A stretch of 7,153 bases of DNA from an uncultured Oscillospiraceae bacterium (GCA_934515035.1 CAKSXP010000093.1:1-7153); one strand, 5' to 3'; positions 1-5,884 are shown, numbered from the stretch's first letter. Numbers and translations: made by a program. Notes: a model not told the origin generated them from the sequence alone.

Positions 1-941
1 TCCATATAGGTGTAAAACTCCTCGACCATCCAGCGCGGGTTTCTCACGCTCGGATACTGCATCAGTTCGATTATCTCGAACTCCGCCCCCGTGGCAAGCG
101 CAACGCCGTCCGCCATCGAATGTATCCGCTTGAGCAGCTGGTTATAGACCTCGGAGGAAAACACGCGAAGTGTTGCGTTCATCTCGACCGAGTCCGCAAT
201 GACGTTTCTTGCAACCCCGCCCGAGATACGGCCGATCGTAAGCAGCGCATCCTGGTGAGGGTCGACGCTGCGCGTTATCGCGGTCTGGAGTATCGCGATG
301 AACTCCGCCGCCGCAACGATCGCGTCTATCCCCTTCTGCGGGCTTGCGCCGTGGGCGCTGCGGCCTTTTACCACAACGTCGAACTCGCAGCTCTGGGCCA
401 TCTGTTCGCCCCACCGCACGCCGATCTTTCCCTTCGGCACGGTGGGCCAGAGGTGAAAGCCGTATATCCGGTCCACCTTCGGGTTTGAAAGCGCGCCGGC
501 GTTTATCATGACACGGGCGCCGCCCTTGCCCTCCTCGCCGGGCTGAAAGATCAGAACGACGTTATCGCGGAGCCTGTCATGGCAGGAATGCAGCAGCTCC
601 GCAAGCAGCAGCAGCATCGTCATGTGACCGTCGTGCCCGCAGCCGTGCATCTTTCCCTCGTGCACGGAAACATAGTCCGTGTCGTTGAGCTCCTTCAGAT
701 TCAGCCCATCCATATCCGCGCGGACAGCCACCGTCCGCTCCGGGTTTTTGGCGTACCATACCGCCTTCAAGCCCGTATCCGAGAGCCGGACGATCTCGTC
801 TGGCTCACACTTTTCAAGCCGCGAGATAACGTAGTCCCGCGTTTCATATTCCTCAAATGCCGTCTCCGGTATGCGGTGAAGATCGCGTCTGATATTTTCC
901 GCGTCGTGCAGCAGCGCAGCGACAGAATTTCTAAGCTCCAT
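1..941 (-). CDS. M20-family (M20D-like) amidohydrolase, C terminus cut by window edge
   Basis: This gene encodes a cytosolic metal-dependent hydrolase that probably cleaves the amide bond of N-acyl amino acids or a related substrate (hippurate hydrolase, N-acetyl-amino-acid deacetylase and IAA-amino-acid hydrolase belong to the family). The 313 visible residues carry the M20 signatures in order: RADMDGL at about 74-80, the metal-binding HGCGHDGH at 99-106 (Cys101, His103), FQPGEEG at 132-138 (catalytic Glu136 and metal-ligand Glu137 by family analogy) and FHLWP with His163. The lid/dimerisation domain begins around GRSAHGA at 193-199. Family members have about 390 residues, so roughly 75 residues, including the last expected metal-ligand histidine, lie beyond the left edge. 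The ATG at 941 follows an AGAGAGGG ribosome binding site at 945-952, with a rather short spacing. It is transcribed divergently from the darA-like operon. The exact substrate cannot be read from the sequence. Confidence 0.93.
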   Translation of the reverse strand, partial: MELRNSVAALLHDAENIRRDLHRIPETAFEEYETRDYVISRLEKCEPDEIVRLSDTGLKAVWYAKNPERTVAVRADMDGLNLKELNDTDYVSVHEGKMHGCGHDGHMTMLLLLAELLHSCHDRLRDNVVLIFQPGEEGKGGARVMINAGALSNPKVDRIYGFHLWPTVPKGKIGVRWGEQMAQSCEFDVVVKGRSAHGASPQKGIDAIVAAAEFIAILQTAITRSVDPHQDALLTIGRISGGVARNVIADSVEMNATLRVFSSEVYNQLLKRIHSMADGVALATGAEFEIIELMQYPSVRNPRWMVEEFYTYM

Positions 942-959
942 AGACCCTCTCTGTTTTAC

Positions 960-980
960 CCGGCATCCCGCCGGTTTTTT
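960..980 (+). other. GC-rich hairpin followed by six T in the amidohydrolase leader region
   Basis: CCGGC (960-964), loop ATCCC, GCCGG (970-974) and then TTTTTT (975-980) has the form of a short intrinsic terminator when read on the plus strand. No plus-strand gene precedes it. On the minus strand the same stem lies in the 5' leader of the amidohydrolase mRNA, about 10 bases upstream of its ribosome binding site. The stem has only five pairs, so a function is uncertain. Confidence 0.35.
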
Positions 981-989
981 ATCCGGTAA

Positions 990-1018
990 AATATATAATA
1001 AATTTCTCTGCATTGCAA
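990..1018 (-). promoter_or_regulatory. Predicted sigma-A-type promoter of the M20 amidohydrolase
   Basis: On the minus strand there is a TTGCAA -35 box (1018-1013), a 17-base spacer and a TATATT -10 box (995-990). The expected start is near 983, giving a leader of about 42 nucleotides. The -35 match is moderate and the spacing is ideal. Confidence 0.55.
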
Positions 1019-1043
1019 GGAAAAGTTTATCCGCCGAATGATG

Positions 1044-1072
1044 TTGACTAAATCTGCTCAAGATTGTAGAAT
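1044..1072 (+). promoter_or_regulatory. Predicted sigma-A-type promoter of the darA-holB-ricT operon
   Basis: A TTGACT -35 box (1044-1049), a 17-base spacer and a TAGAAT -10 box (1067-1072) lie just upstream of the darA-like gene. The predicted start near 1079 gives a leader of about 27 nucleotides with the ribosome binding site in it. No other promoter of this quality is seen before the terminator after the ricT-like gene. Confidence 0.75.
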
Positions 1073-1105
1073 ATATTAATAGCTCCGAATTGGGAGGAAT
1101 ATATA

Positions 1106-1420
1106 ATGAAGCTTATATTCGCGGTCATGAGCCGGGAGGACGCCGTCACGGCCTCTTCCGAGCTTTCCAGACAGGGATATATATCCACGATGATGAACGG
1201 AGAGGGCGGCTTTCTGCGCAGCCCGAAAACGATCCTTATGGTCGGCGTTGAAAACATGCGCCTGAGCGAGGTCCTGCAATGCATAGAAAAGAGCAGCCAC
1301 TCCCGCGAGGAGGATGTCGGCGCCGAGCTCGACGGCGGCCGCTATACGCTGCCGGAGCGCGTGCGTGTCGGCGGCGCCGCGGTTTTCGTCACGGACGTCG
1401 AACAGTTTTACAAGCTGTAA
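1106..1420 (+). CDS. darA: DarA/PstA-family (YaaQ-like) cyclic-di-AMP receptor protein
   Basis: This 104-residue protein belongs to the PII-like DarA/PstA family, whose members form trimers in the cytosol and bind cyclic di-AMP between subunits. The family length is about 109 residues. Visible hallmarks are the start MKLIFAV, GGFLRS at 34-39, the MVGVE strand at 45-49 and the C-terminal VGGAAVFV at 88-95 with a final VEQFYKL. Compared without gaps to the B. subtilis and S. aureus proteins as I remember them, Thr28, Gly35, Phe36 and Leu37 are kept, but positions 24, 26 and 41 (Asn, Arg, Asn there) are Gly, Ile and Lys here. Ligand binding is therefore expected from the family but not assured. 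The ATG at 1106 has a strong GGGAGG site 8 bases upstream. It is the first gene of the operon, and the next gene starts 6 bases after its stop. Confidence 0.88.
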   Translation: MKLIFAVMSREDAVTASSELSRQGYISTMMNGEGGFLRSPKTILMVGVENMRLSEVLQCIEKSSHSREEDVGAELDGGRYTLPERVRVGGAAVFVTDVEQFYKL

Positions 1421-1426
1421 GGGCGG

Positions 1427-2209
1427 ATGCAGAACACCGAAAAAAAGCTTTCCCACGCCTGCATCGTTGAATCGCAGAGCGCGGACGCGCGCGAAGCCCT
1501 CGCGCTGAAGCTTGCGCAGGCGCTGCTGTGCTCCGGAAGCGGAAAACGCCCCTGCGGCGTATGCCGCGACTGCCGCAAGGTCGAAAGCGGCATACATCCC
1601 GATCTCATCTATATAAACCGCGCGCGCGACAGCGAGGGCAAGCCCCGCCGCGAGATATATGTCGACCAGATCCGGGCCGTCATAGCGGACGCCTCCATTC
1701 TCCCGAACGAGGCCGGACGCAAGGTCTATCTCTTTCCGGAGGCGGACCTTATGAACGAAAACGCCCAGAACGCCATGCTCAAGCTGCTGGAGGAGCCTCC
1801 GAATCATGCCGCGTTCATCCTCTGCGCCGCCAACGCCGGAAGCCTTCTGGGAACGATACTCTCGCGCTGCGAGCGCTTTTCCGTCAACGGCGATGACGCG
1901 CCCAGCGAAAGTCCGCTCCCGGCGGACTTCATAGACGCCGCAGCTTCGGGCAGGCGCGAGGAGCTTATCCGCTTCTGCACCGCTAACGAGGGCATGACCA
2001 CGCAGAGCGCCCGCGCTTTTCTCGACGGCACCCGCGCGCTTGTCTCGGACATGCTGTGCATGCGTGCGCCCGCGCGCGGCCTTTCCCGCCGGGGCATGGC
2101 ATATCTGCTCGGCGAGCTTGAAAGGGCCGCCGTATATCTTGACGCCAACGTCGGCGTCAAACACATTTTCGGATCTCTGCAAACGCTGGATCTGCCAAAA
2201 CTGAAATGA
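1427..2209 (+). CDS. holB: DNA polymerase III subunit delta' (clamp loader)
   Basis: Delta' is the non-ATPase wrench subunit of the clamp loader that helps place the sliding clamp on primed DNA. The 260-residue product starts almost directly with the LSHA strand at 8-11. It has four zinc-type cysteines (Cys35, Cys43, Cys46, Cys49), the PEADLMNENAQNAMLKLLEE helix region at about 104-123 and the SRC motif at 146-148, which supplies the arginine finger to the neighbouring ATPase subunit. No P-loop is present: the segment after LSHACIV reads ESQSADAREAL. Typical Bacillota delta' proteins have about 330 residues, so this one is short at the N terminus and in the C-terminal collar. An in-frame TAA at 1418-1420 rules out an upstream start. 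The ribosome binding site before the ATG at 1427 is poor, so translation is probably coupled to the darA-like gene that ends 6 bases earlier. Loss of a P-loop fits delta' better than the DnaX (gamma/tau) subunit. Confidence 0.88.
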   Translation: MQNTEKKLSHACIVESQSADAREALALKLAQALLCSGSGKRPCGVCRDCRKVESGIHPDLIYINRARDSEGKPRREIYVDQIRAVIADASILPNEAGRKVYLFPEADLMNENAQNAMLKLLEEPPNHAAFILCAANAGSLLGTILSRCERFSVNGDDAPSESPLPADFIDAAASGRREELIRFCTANEGMTTQSARAFLDGTRALVSDMLCMRAPARGLSRRGMAYLLGELERAAVYLDANVGVKHIFGSLQTLDLPKLK

Positions 2210-2221
2210 GGATAACATAAA

Positions 2222-3520
2222 TTGACAACAGTAGTAAGCATCAAATTCCGCGACAACGAAAAAGCCTACTTTTTCGATCCCAACGGCAATGAGCCGGCGC
2301 TGGGCGAAAAGGTCGTTGTCGAGACCGTCAACGGTCTGGAGCTGGGCGAGTGCTGCCGCGAGTGCCACGAGGTCGAGGATGACCAGGTCGTGCCGCCGCT
2401 GCGCCCCGTTATTCGCGTCGCGACCGACGCCGATCTCCGCGTTGCGGCGGCCAACAAGGAACGCGAGCGCGAGGCTTTCGACATCTGCAAGCAGAAGATC
2501 GCCGCGCACGGCCTTGACATGAAGCTTGTCTCGGTCGAGCGCAGCTTTGACGGCAATAAAATACTCTTTTTCTTCACCTCGGACGGAAGAGTGGACTTCC
2601 GTGAGCTGGTCAAGGACCTTGCCAGCGTGTTCCGCACGCGCATCGAGCTTCGCCAGATCGGCGTGCGCGACGAGGCGAAGATGCTCGGCGGGCTCGGCAT
2701 CTGCGGGCGGCCCTTCTGCTGCAGCCAGTTCCTGACGGACTTCCAGCCCGTCTCGACCAAGATGGCAAAGGTGCAGTCCATGTCGCTCAATCCCGCGAAG
2801 ATATCCGGCACCTGCGGCCGTCTGATGTGCTGCCTGCGCTACGAGCACGAGGCCTATGAGGACATGATAAAGCACTCGCCGAAAACCGGCGCATTCGTCG
2901 AAACGGAATCGGGCTACGGCACGGTTTCACAGGTCAACCTTCTCCGCCACCAGGTCAAGGTCAGGATGGACGGTTCGGGCGAACAGGTCATAAAGACCTA
3001 TGACACGGAGGATGTCGCCGTCGTTCCCGGCGGACGCCCCGCCGAGGGTGAGCCCCTTCCCCATGTCCTTCAGCCCCGCGTCAAGCCAGTCGAGGAGGAG
3101 ACCGAGGATCCCGACCCCTGGCGCCGTCCGGAGCTGTTCGCGGAAAGCAGCGTTTTTTCAGCGCCCGGCGACGCACCGGCAGAGGAGAAGAAAAAGCCCT
3201 CCCGCAATCGCCGCCGCTCCAAGGGCCCGCAGAAAGCCAGACCGCAGGACGGCCAGCAGGCAAAAAAGCAGCCGCCGGAGGGGCAGAAGCCGAAGCCGGA
3301 GGGACAGAAAAAACAGGGCGAGGGCAAAAAGCAGAGGCCCCCGCAGAAGAACAGGCCGAAGCCGCCCCAGCAGCAGAAGCCGAAACCCGCAGAGTCGGCC
3401 CAGTCCCCCGCCGCACAGGGAGAGGGCAAGCAGCAGCAACAGCAGAAGCACAACTCTCACAACCGCCGTCGCCGCCGTTACCCCAAAAAGCCGCAGGGCG
3501 GCGCCGAAAGCGCGGAATGA
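2222..3520 (+). CDS. ricT: PSP1-domain protein of the YaaT/RicT family with a long basic C-terminal tail
   Basis: In Bacillus, RicT joins RicA and RicF in a complex that binds Fe-S clusters and promotes RNase Y-dependent mRNA processing, with effects on sporulation, competence and biofilm formation. Residues 1 to about 265 match the family closely: FFDPNG at 17-22, FDICKQKIAAHGLDMKL at 86-102, DGRVDFRELVKDLASVFRTR at 121-140, RQIGVRDEAKMLGG at 144-157 and the paired cysteine motifs CGRPFCC (161-167) and CGRLMCC (198-204). From about residue 290 to 432 a low-complexity, probably disordered tail follows, rich in Lys, Arg, Pro and Gln, with PEGQK-type repeats near 352-364, a Gln run at 404-408 and five Arg at 415-419. 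B. subtilis RicT has about 275 residues and no such tail. The start is TTG at 2222, chosen because GAGGA at 2208-2212 lies 9 bases upstream and the protein then begins like its relatives. It is the last gene of the operon. Confidence 0.93.
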   Translation: MTTVVSIKFRDNEKAYFFDPNGNEPALGEKVVVETVNGLELGECCRECHEVEDDQVVPPLRPVIRVATDADLRVAAANKEREREAFDICKQKIAAHGLDMKLVSVERSFDGNKILFFFTSDGRVDFRELVKDLASVFRTRIELRQIGVRDEAKMLGGLGICGRPFCCSQFLTDFQPVSTKMAKVQSMSLNPAKISGTCGRLMCCLRYEHEAYEDMIKHSPKTGAFVETESGYGTVSQVNLLRHQVKVRMDGSGEQVIKTYDTEDVAVVPGGRPAEGEPLPHVLQPRVKPVEEETEDPDPWRRPELFAESSVFSAPGDAPAEEKKKPSRNRRRSKGPQKARPQDGQQAKKQPPEGQKPKPEGQKKQGEGKKQRPPQKNRPKPPQQQKPKPAESAQSPAAQGEGKQQQQQKHNSHNRRRRRYPKKPQGGAESAE

Positions 3521-3532
3521 TCAGAAGCATAT

Positions 3533-3567
3533 AAAAAAGCACCGGACGATACCGTCCGGTGCTTTTT
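3533..3567. terminator. Bidirectional intrinsic terminator between convergent genes
   Basis: A 10-bp GC-rich stem, GCACCGGACG (3539-3548) with CGTCCGGTGC (3553-3562), closes a 4-base ATAC loop. It is preceded by six A (3533-3538) and followed by five T (3563-3567), so it has a U-tract in both directions. It ends the ricT-like transcript on the plus strand and the DUF362 transcript, whose stop codon is at 3587, on the minus strand. Confidence 0.95.
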
Positions 3568-3586
3568 ATATCCGTCTCCACTGTTT

Positions 3587-4672
3587 TCAGTCGGCTTCTC
3601 TCAGGACCTCCATGATCGCTTCCGCGGACGGGGGACATCCCATGGCGCACTTTTCCGCGCCCGCACAGCAGCGCCCGATGCCGACACCGGAGATCGTCTT
3701 TCCCCGGAAGCCCTGGCCTATACTGATATTCCCGCGATATGGTCTGCCATCCTCGTCCAGGCGGTAAAGCGCGTGCACGAGCGTCCCGAAGCAGGCGCTG
3801 CAAGCGTCCTTCTGCGTCACTTTTCCGGTCAGCTTTTCAACGATGCGGCTGCGCGCAGGGTATGCGCTTGCGCTCTGCGGCGTATTGAGCGCGATTATGT
3901 CGCTGGGAGAAAACTCCATGCTTCCGCCGCCATACTGCTCCGCCAGCGGTATATAACCGACGTCGTTCGGATCTATACCCATCAGCGAGCAGCCGTAGGC
4001 GTCCATCTGGACGGGGTCGAAGCCCAGCATCATGCGGTTTGTCTGTATCGGCGTGCCGCCCTCCTCAAAGCTCAGGTCGCCGCAGATGCTGTCCACGATT
4101 ATAAGGTCGGGACGCAGCGCGGTCGAGAGCGCGGCGATCGGCTTTATAAGGCCCATAGAATGAAAATGGCGCTTTTCGCGGTCCGGCAGACAGCCCTTGG
4201 CGTTCTTGAGTGCGCAGGTCATGACCGTCTGGCAATGGCCCTTGAGCACGGGCAGATTGATGAGATAGTCCGCGTCCAGCGCGCGGCAGCACACCTCGAT
4301 CTCTCCGGCCGGAGTTTTGACCGGGCGCGTCGCATCGCCCTTGAGGTCATGGAGCCCGACTCCGTATTTCTCCGCCAGTTTGTCATACCCCGTGACGGAA
4401 AACGCGCGCTTTGTCGAGTCGCCGACCCAGCTGCCCTCTATTATGTCGATATTCATGAATCCGTGCCCCTGGAGATAGCGGATAACGCCCTCCAGTATGC
4501 CGGTGTGGGTCGTTGCGCCGCTTTCCGGCTTTTTTGCAACGACGAGGTTCGGCTTCATGCAGATATGCGCGTCCGGACCGGGTATGCGCGAGGCGATGTC
4601 CGCGCGTTCCATAAGCGCCATGGTCATGCCGCAGGCGTCGTCGCCGTATATCGTATAGATATTTCTTTCCAT
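3587..4672 (-). CDS. DUF362 domain protein with C-terminal cysteine cluster
   Basis: The 361-residue product belongs to the DUF362 family, whose biochemical role is not firmly known. Members are often joined to or act with [4Fe-4S] ferredoxin domains. Family features seen are the KPNLV segment at 40-44, TTHTGILEGVIRYL at 54-67, the NLPVLKGH strand and turn at 139-146 with ALKNAKGCLPD at 154-164, and the DLIIVDSI strand at 189-196. The C-terminal part has DACSAC (Cys291, Cys294) and GRCCAGAEKCAMGCPP (Cys335, Cys336, Cys342, Cys346). This is suggestive of a metal or Fe-S site but is not a standard two-cluster ferredoxin repeat. No signal peptide or membrane segment is visible. The ATG at 4672 has AAGGAAG (4685-4679) 6 bases upstream. 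It forms a single-gene unit, divergent from the HAD phosphatase and convergent with the ricT-like gene. Calling it a redox protein is an inference. Confidence 0.88.
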   Translation of the reverse strand: MERNIYTIYGDDACGMTMALMERADIASRIPGPDAHICMKPNLVVAKKPESGATTHTGILEGVIRYLQGHGFMNIDIIEGSWVGDSTKRAFSVTGYDKLAEKYGVGLHDLKGDATRPVKTPAGEIEVCCRALDADYLINLPVLKGHCQTVMTCALKNAKGCLPDREKRHFHSMGLIKPIAALSTALRPDLIIVDSICGDLSFEEGGTPIQTNRMMLGFDPVQMDAYGCSLMGIDPNDVGYIPLAEQYGGGSMEFSPSDIIALNTPQSASAYPARSRIVEKLTGKVTQKDACSACFGTLVHALYRLDEDGRPYRGNISIGQGFRGKTISGVGIGRCCAGAEKCAMGCPPSAEAIMEVLREAD

Positions 4673-4703
4673 TTTGATCTTCCTTCATCAGCTTGATGAC
4701 ACA

Positions 4704-4732
4704 ATTATAGTCTTTTCGCGGCGTCAAGGCAA
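4704..4732 (-). promoter_or_regulatory. Predicted promoter of the DUF362 gene
   Basis: On the minus strand a TTGCCT -35 box (4732-4727), a 17-base spacer and a perfect TATAAT -10 box (4709-4704) precede the gene. A short inverted repeat, TCATCA/TGATGA around 4685-4699, lies in the leader just upstream of the ribosome binding site. A TTGACG that overlaps the -35 region is too close to the -10 box (about 12 bases) to serve with it. Confidence 0.6.
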
Positions 4733-4735
4733 CTG

Positions 4736-4764
4736 TTGACTTGGCCGGACGCCGATTATATAAT
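4736..4764 (+). promoter_or_regulatory. Predicted promoter of the HAD phosphatase gene
   Basis: A near-consensus promoter: TTGACT (4736-4741), a 17-base spacer and TATAAT (4759-4764). The predicted start is around 4769-4771, which leaves a leader of only about 34 nucleotides. Its -35 box lies three bases from that of the opposing DUF362 promoter. Confidence 0.85.
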
Positions 4765-4770
4765 CGCTAT

Positions 4771-4796
4771 GGCGGCAAAAACGCCGCCGGGGGAGG
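4771..4796 (+). other. 5'-end hairpin abutting the HAD ribosome binding site
   Basis: GGCGGC (4771-4776) and GCCGCC (4783-4788) can form a six-pair all-GC stem with an AAAAAC loop, at or next to the predicted 5' end of the mRNA. The GGGAGG ribosome binding site (4791-4796) starts two bases after the stem. A 5' hairpin of this kind could protect the mRNA end or modulate ribosome access. Only the base pairing is seen directly. Confidence 0.5.
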
Positions 4797-4803
4797 ACGA
4801 CAA

Positions 4804-5601
4804 ATGGACTGTGAAAAGCTCAGGCGCTGCGAGCTGTTTCTTCTGGATATGGACGGCACGCTTTATCTCGGCGACGAGGTGTTCCCCGGCGCCGCTGAAT
4901 TTATCGCCGCACTCGAAAACACCGGCAGGCGCTATATCTATCTGACCAACAACTCCTCCCGCGCGGGCGCGGACTATGTGCGCCGTCTGAACTCTCTCGG
5001 GCTCCCATGCGGAAACGAAAACATTTTCACCTCCGGCATGGCGTCGGCCATGTATCTGCGTGAGAAATTCCCGGAGGGGAGGGTATATCCCGTCGGCACA
5101 GCGGCCTTCTGCCGTGAGCTGGAATGCGCCGGCGTCCGGTTTGACGACGAAGCGCCCGACGCCGTCATCGTCGGCTTCGACACCGAGCTGCGCTATGAAA
5201 AGCTTGAAAAGGCCGTGCGTTTCCTGCGCCGCGGCGCGGCTTTCATCGCCGCGAATCCCGATCTCGTGTGCCCCATGCCCCGCGGCGAGGTGCTGCCGGA
5301 CTGCGGGAGCATATGCGCGCTTCTGACGGCCTCGACGGGCCGCGAGCCGCTGTATATCGGAAAGCCCAACAGAAACATGGTAGACATCATCTCCCGCCGG
5401 ACAGGCGTTCCCAACGCGCGGATCTGCTGCGTCGGCGACAGGCTGTATACGGACATTGCCGTGGCAAAAAACGCGGGCGCCGTCTCTGTCCTCGTGCTCA
5501 GCGGCGAGACGGACCGGGACATGCTGGCCGGGAGCGATATCCAGCCGGATTACACACTTTCGGACATTCGCGCAATTTCACGGCTGCTTTTATGTGAATA
5601 A
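4804..5601 (+). CDS. HAD superfamily (subclass IIA, NagD-like) phosphatase
   Basis: This 265-residue cytosolic phosphohydrolase probably removes phosphate from a sugar phosphate, nucleotide or similar small metabolite by way of an aspartyl-phosphate intermediate. All four HAD motifs are present: motif I DMDGTLYLG with nucleophile Asp15 and acid/base Asp17, motif II YLTNNSS with Thr48, motif III GKPNRNM with Lys187, and motif IV GDRLYTDI with Asp212 and Asp217. The long cap region between motifs II and III is the C2 cap typical of NagD/AraL/pNPPase-like enzymes, and the length is normal for the group. The ATG at 4804 is chosen because GGGAGG lies 7 bases upstream and the protein then starts a few residues before motif I. 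A TTG at 4741 in the same frame falls inside the promoter and is not used. The gene has no intrinsic terminator of its own, so transcripts may read into the downstream RNA region. The substrate is unknown. Confidence 0.93.
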   Translation: MDCEKLRRCELFLLDMDGTLYLGDEVFPGAAEFIAALENTGRRYIYLTNNSSRAGADYVRRLNSLGLPCGNENIFTSGMASAMYLREKFPEGRVYPVGTAAFCRELECAGVRFDDEAPDAVIVGFDTELRYEKLEKAVRFLRRGAAFIAANPDLVCPMPRGEVLPDCGSICALLTASTGREPLYIGKPNRNMVDIISRRTGVPNARICCVGDRLYTDIAVAKNAGAVSVLVLSGETDRDMLAGSDIQPDYTLSDIRAISRLLLCE

Positions 5602-5632
5602 CGCCGATTTTCATTATTGTGCACATATGTTC

Positions 5633-5661
5633 TTGACTCTCAAGGCTAATCATAGTATATT
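5633..5661 (+). promoter_or_regulatory. Predicted promoter of the unassigned small RNA
   Basis: TTGACT (5633-5638), a 17-base spacer and TATATT (5656-5661) form a good sigma-A-type promoter in the gap after the HAD gene, with an expected start near 5668. An 8-base palindrome, TGTGCACA (5618-5625), lies 7 bases upstream of the -35 box and could be a regulator site, but it is short enough to be chance. Confidence 0.7.
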
Positions 5662-5710
5662 GTAGCCATAAGCAACGGCATAACTCTCCGGCTCACGGAG
5701 ATTTATATAA

Positions 5711-5830
5711 ATGTGCGTTCCGAAAGCAGTCGCGCAAAGTAACCCATTCATCAGCGGACCGGGCATATTGCCCACAGCACCGGAAAGGTCGCAGACAGCC
5801 GCAAATCGATGCACAGAGGTTCCAGCGTGA
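5711..5830 (+). CDS. Possible 39-residue peptide ORF inside the small RNA (doubtful)
   Basis: An ATG at 5711 opens 39 codons ending at TGA 5828-5830. The peptide begins MCVPKAVAQ and has no signal peptide, membrane segment or recognisable motif. A GGAG ribosome binding site (5697-5700) lies 10 bases upstream, but it sits in the 3' arm of the CTCCG/CGGAG hairpin and so would be masked when that stem forms. Only about half of the codons end in G or C, clearly fewer than in the neighbouring genes, which argues against a real coding region. It is listed because the start signal is better than most chance ORFs have. Confidence 0.2.
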   Translation: MCVPKAVAQSNPFISGPGILPTAPERSQTAANRCTEVPA

Positions 5831-5884
5831 AAGCCCCGGGACCGGGAAGGCGGAAAGTTTTTTTGAAAACAGAATACCAGAAGT

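Noticed and set aside
1076..2875. 599-codon open frame on the minus strand
   Set aside because: It lies antisense to the darA-like, holB-like and ricT-like genes, all of which match known families; its product shows no family features. Such long shadow frames are common in GC-rich genes.
3240..3450. Possible DNA tandem repeat or CRISPR-like array in the ricT-like tail
   Set aside because: The repetition is low-complexity coding sequence (Lys, Pro, Gln codons) with irregular units and no constant spacer.
3773..4696. 307-codon open frame on the plus strand
   Set aside because: It is antisense to the DUF362 gene, has no ribosome binding site of note and no recognisable domain.
4741..4803. Upstream TTG start for the HAD gene
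   Set aside because: The TTG begins at the last base of the -35 box and lies upstream of the predicted transcription start. The ATG at 4804 has a strong ribosome binding site.
5857..5870. Seven T after a GC-rich stretch as an earlier terminator of the small RNA
   Set aside because: No stable stem ends directly before the T-run, and GTTTT/AAAAC around it is a weak hairpin. The stem at 5885-5917 is far better.
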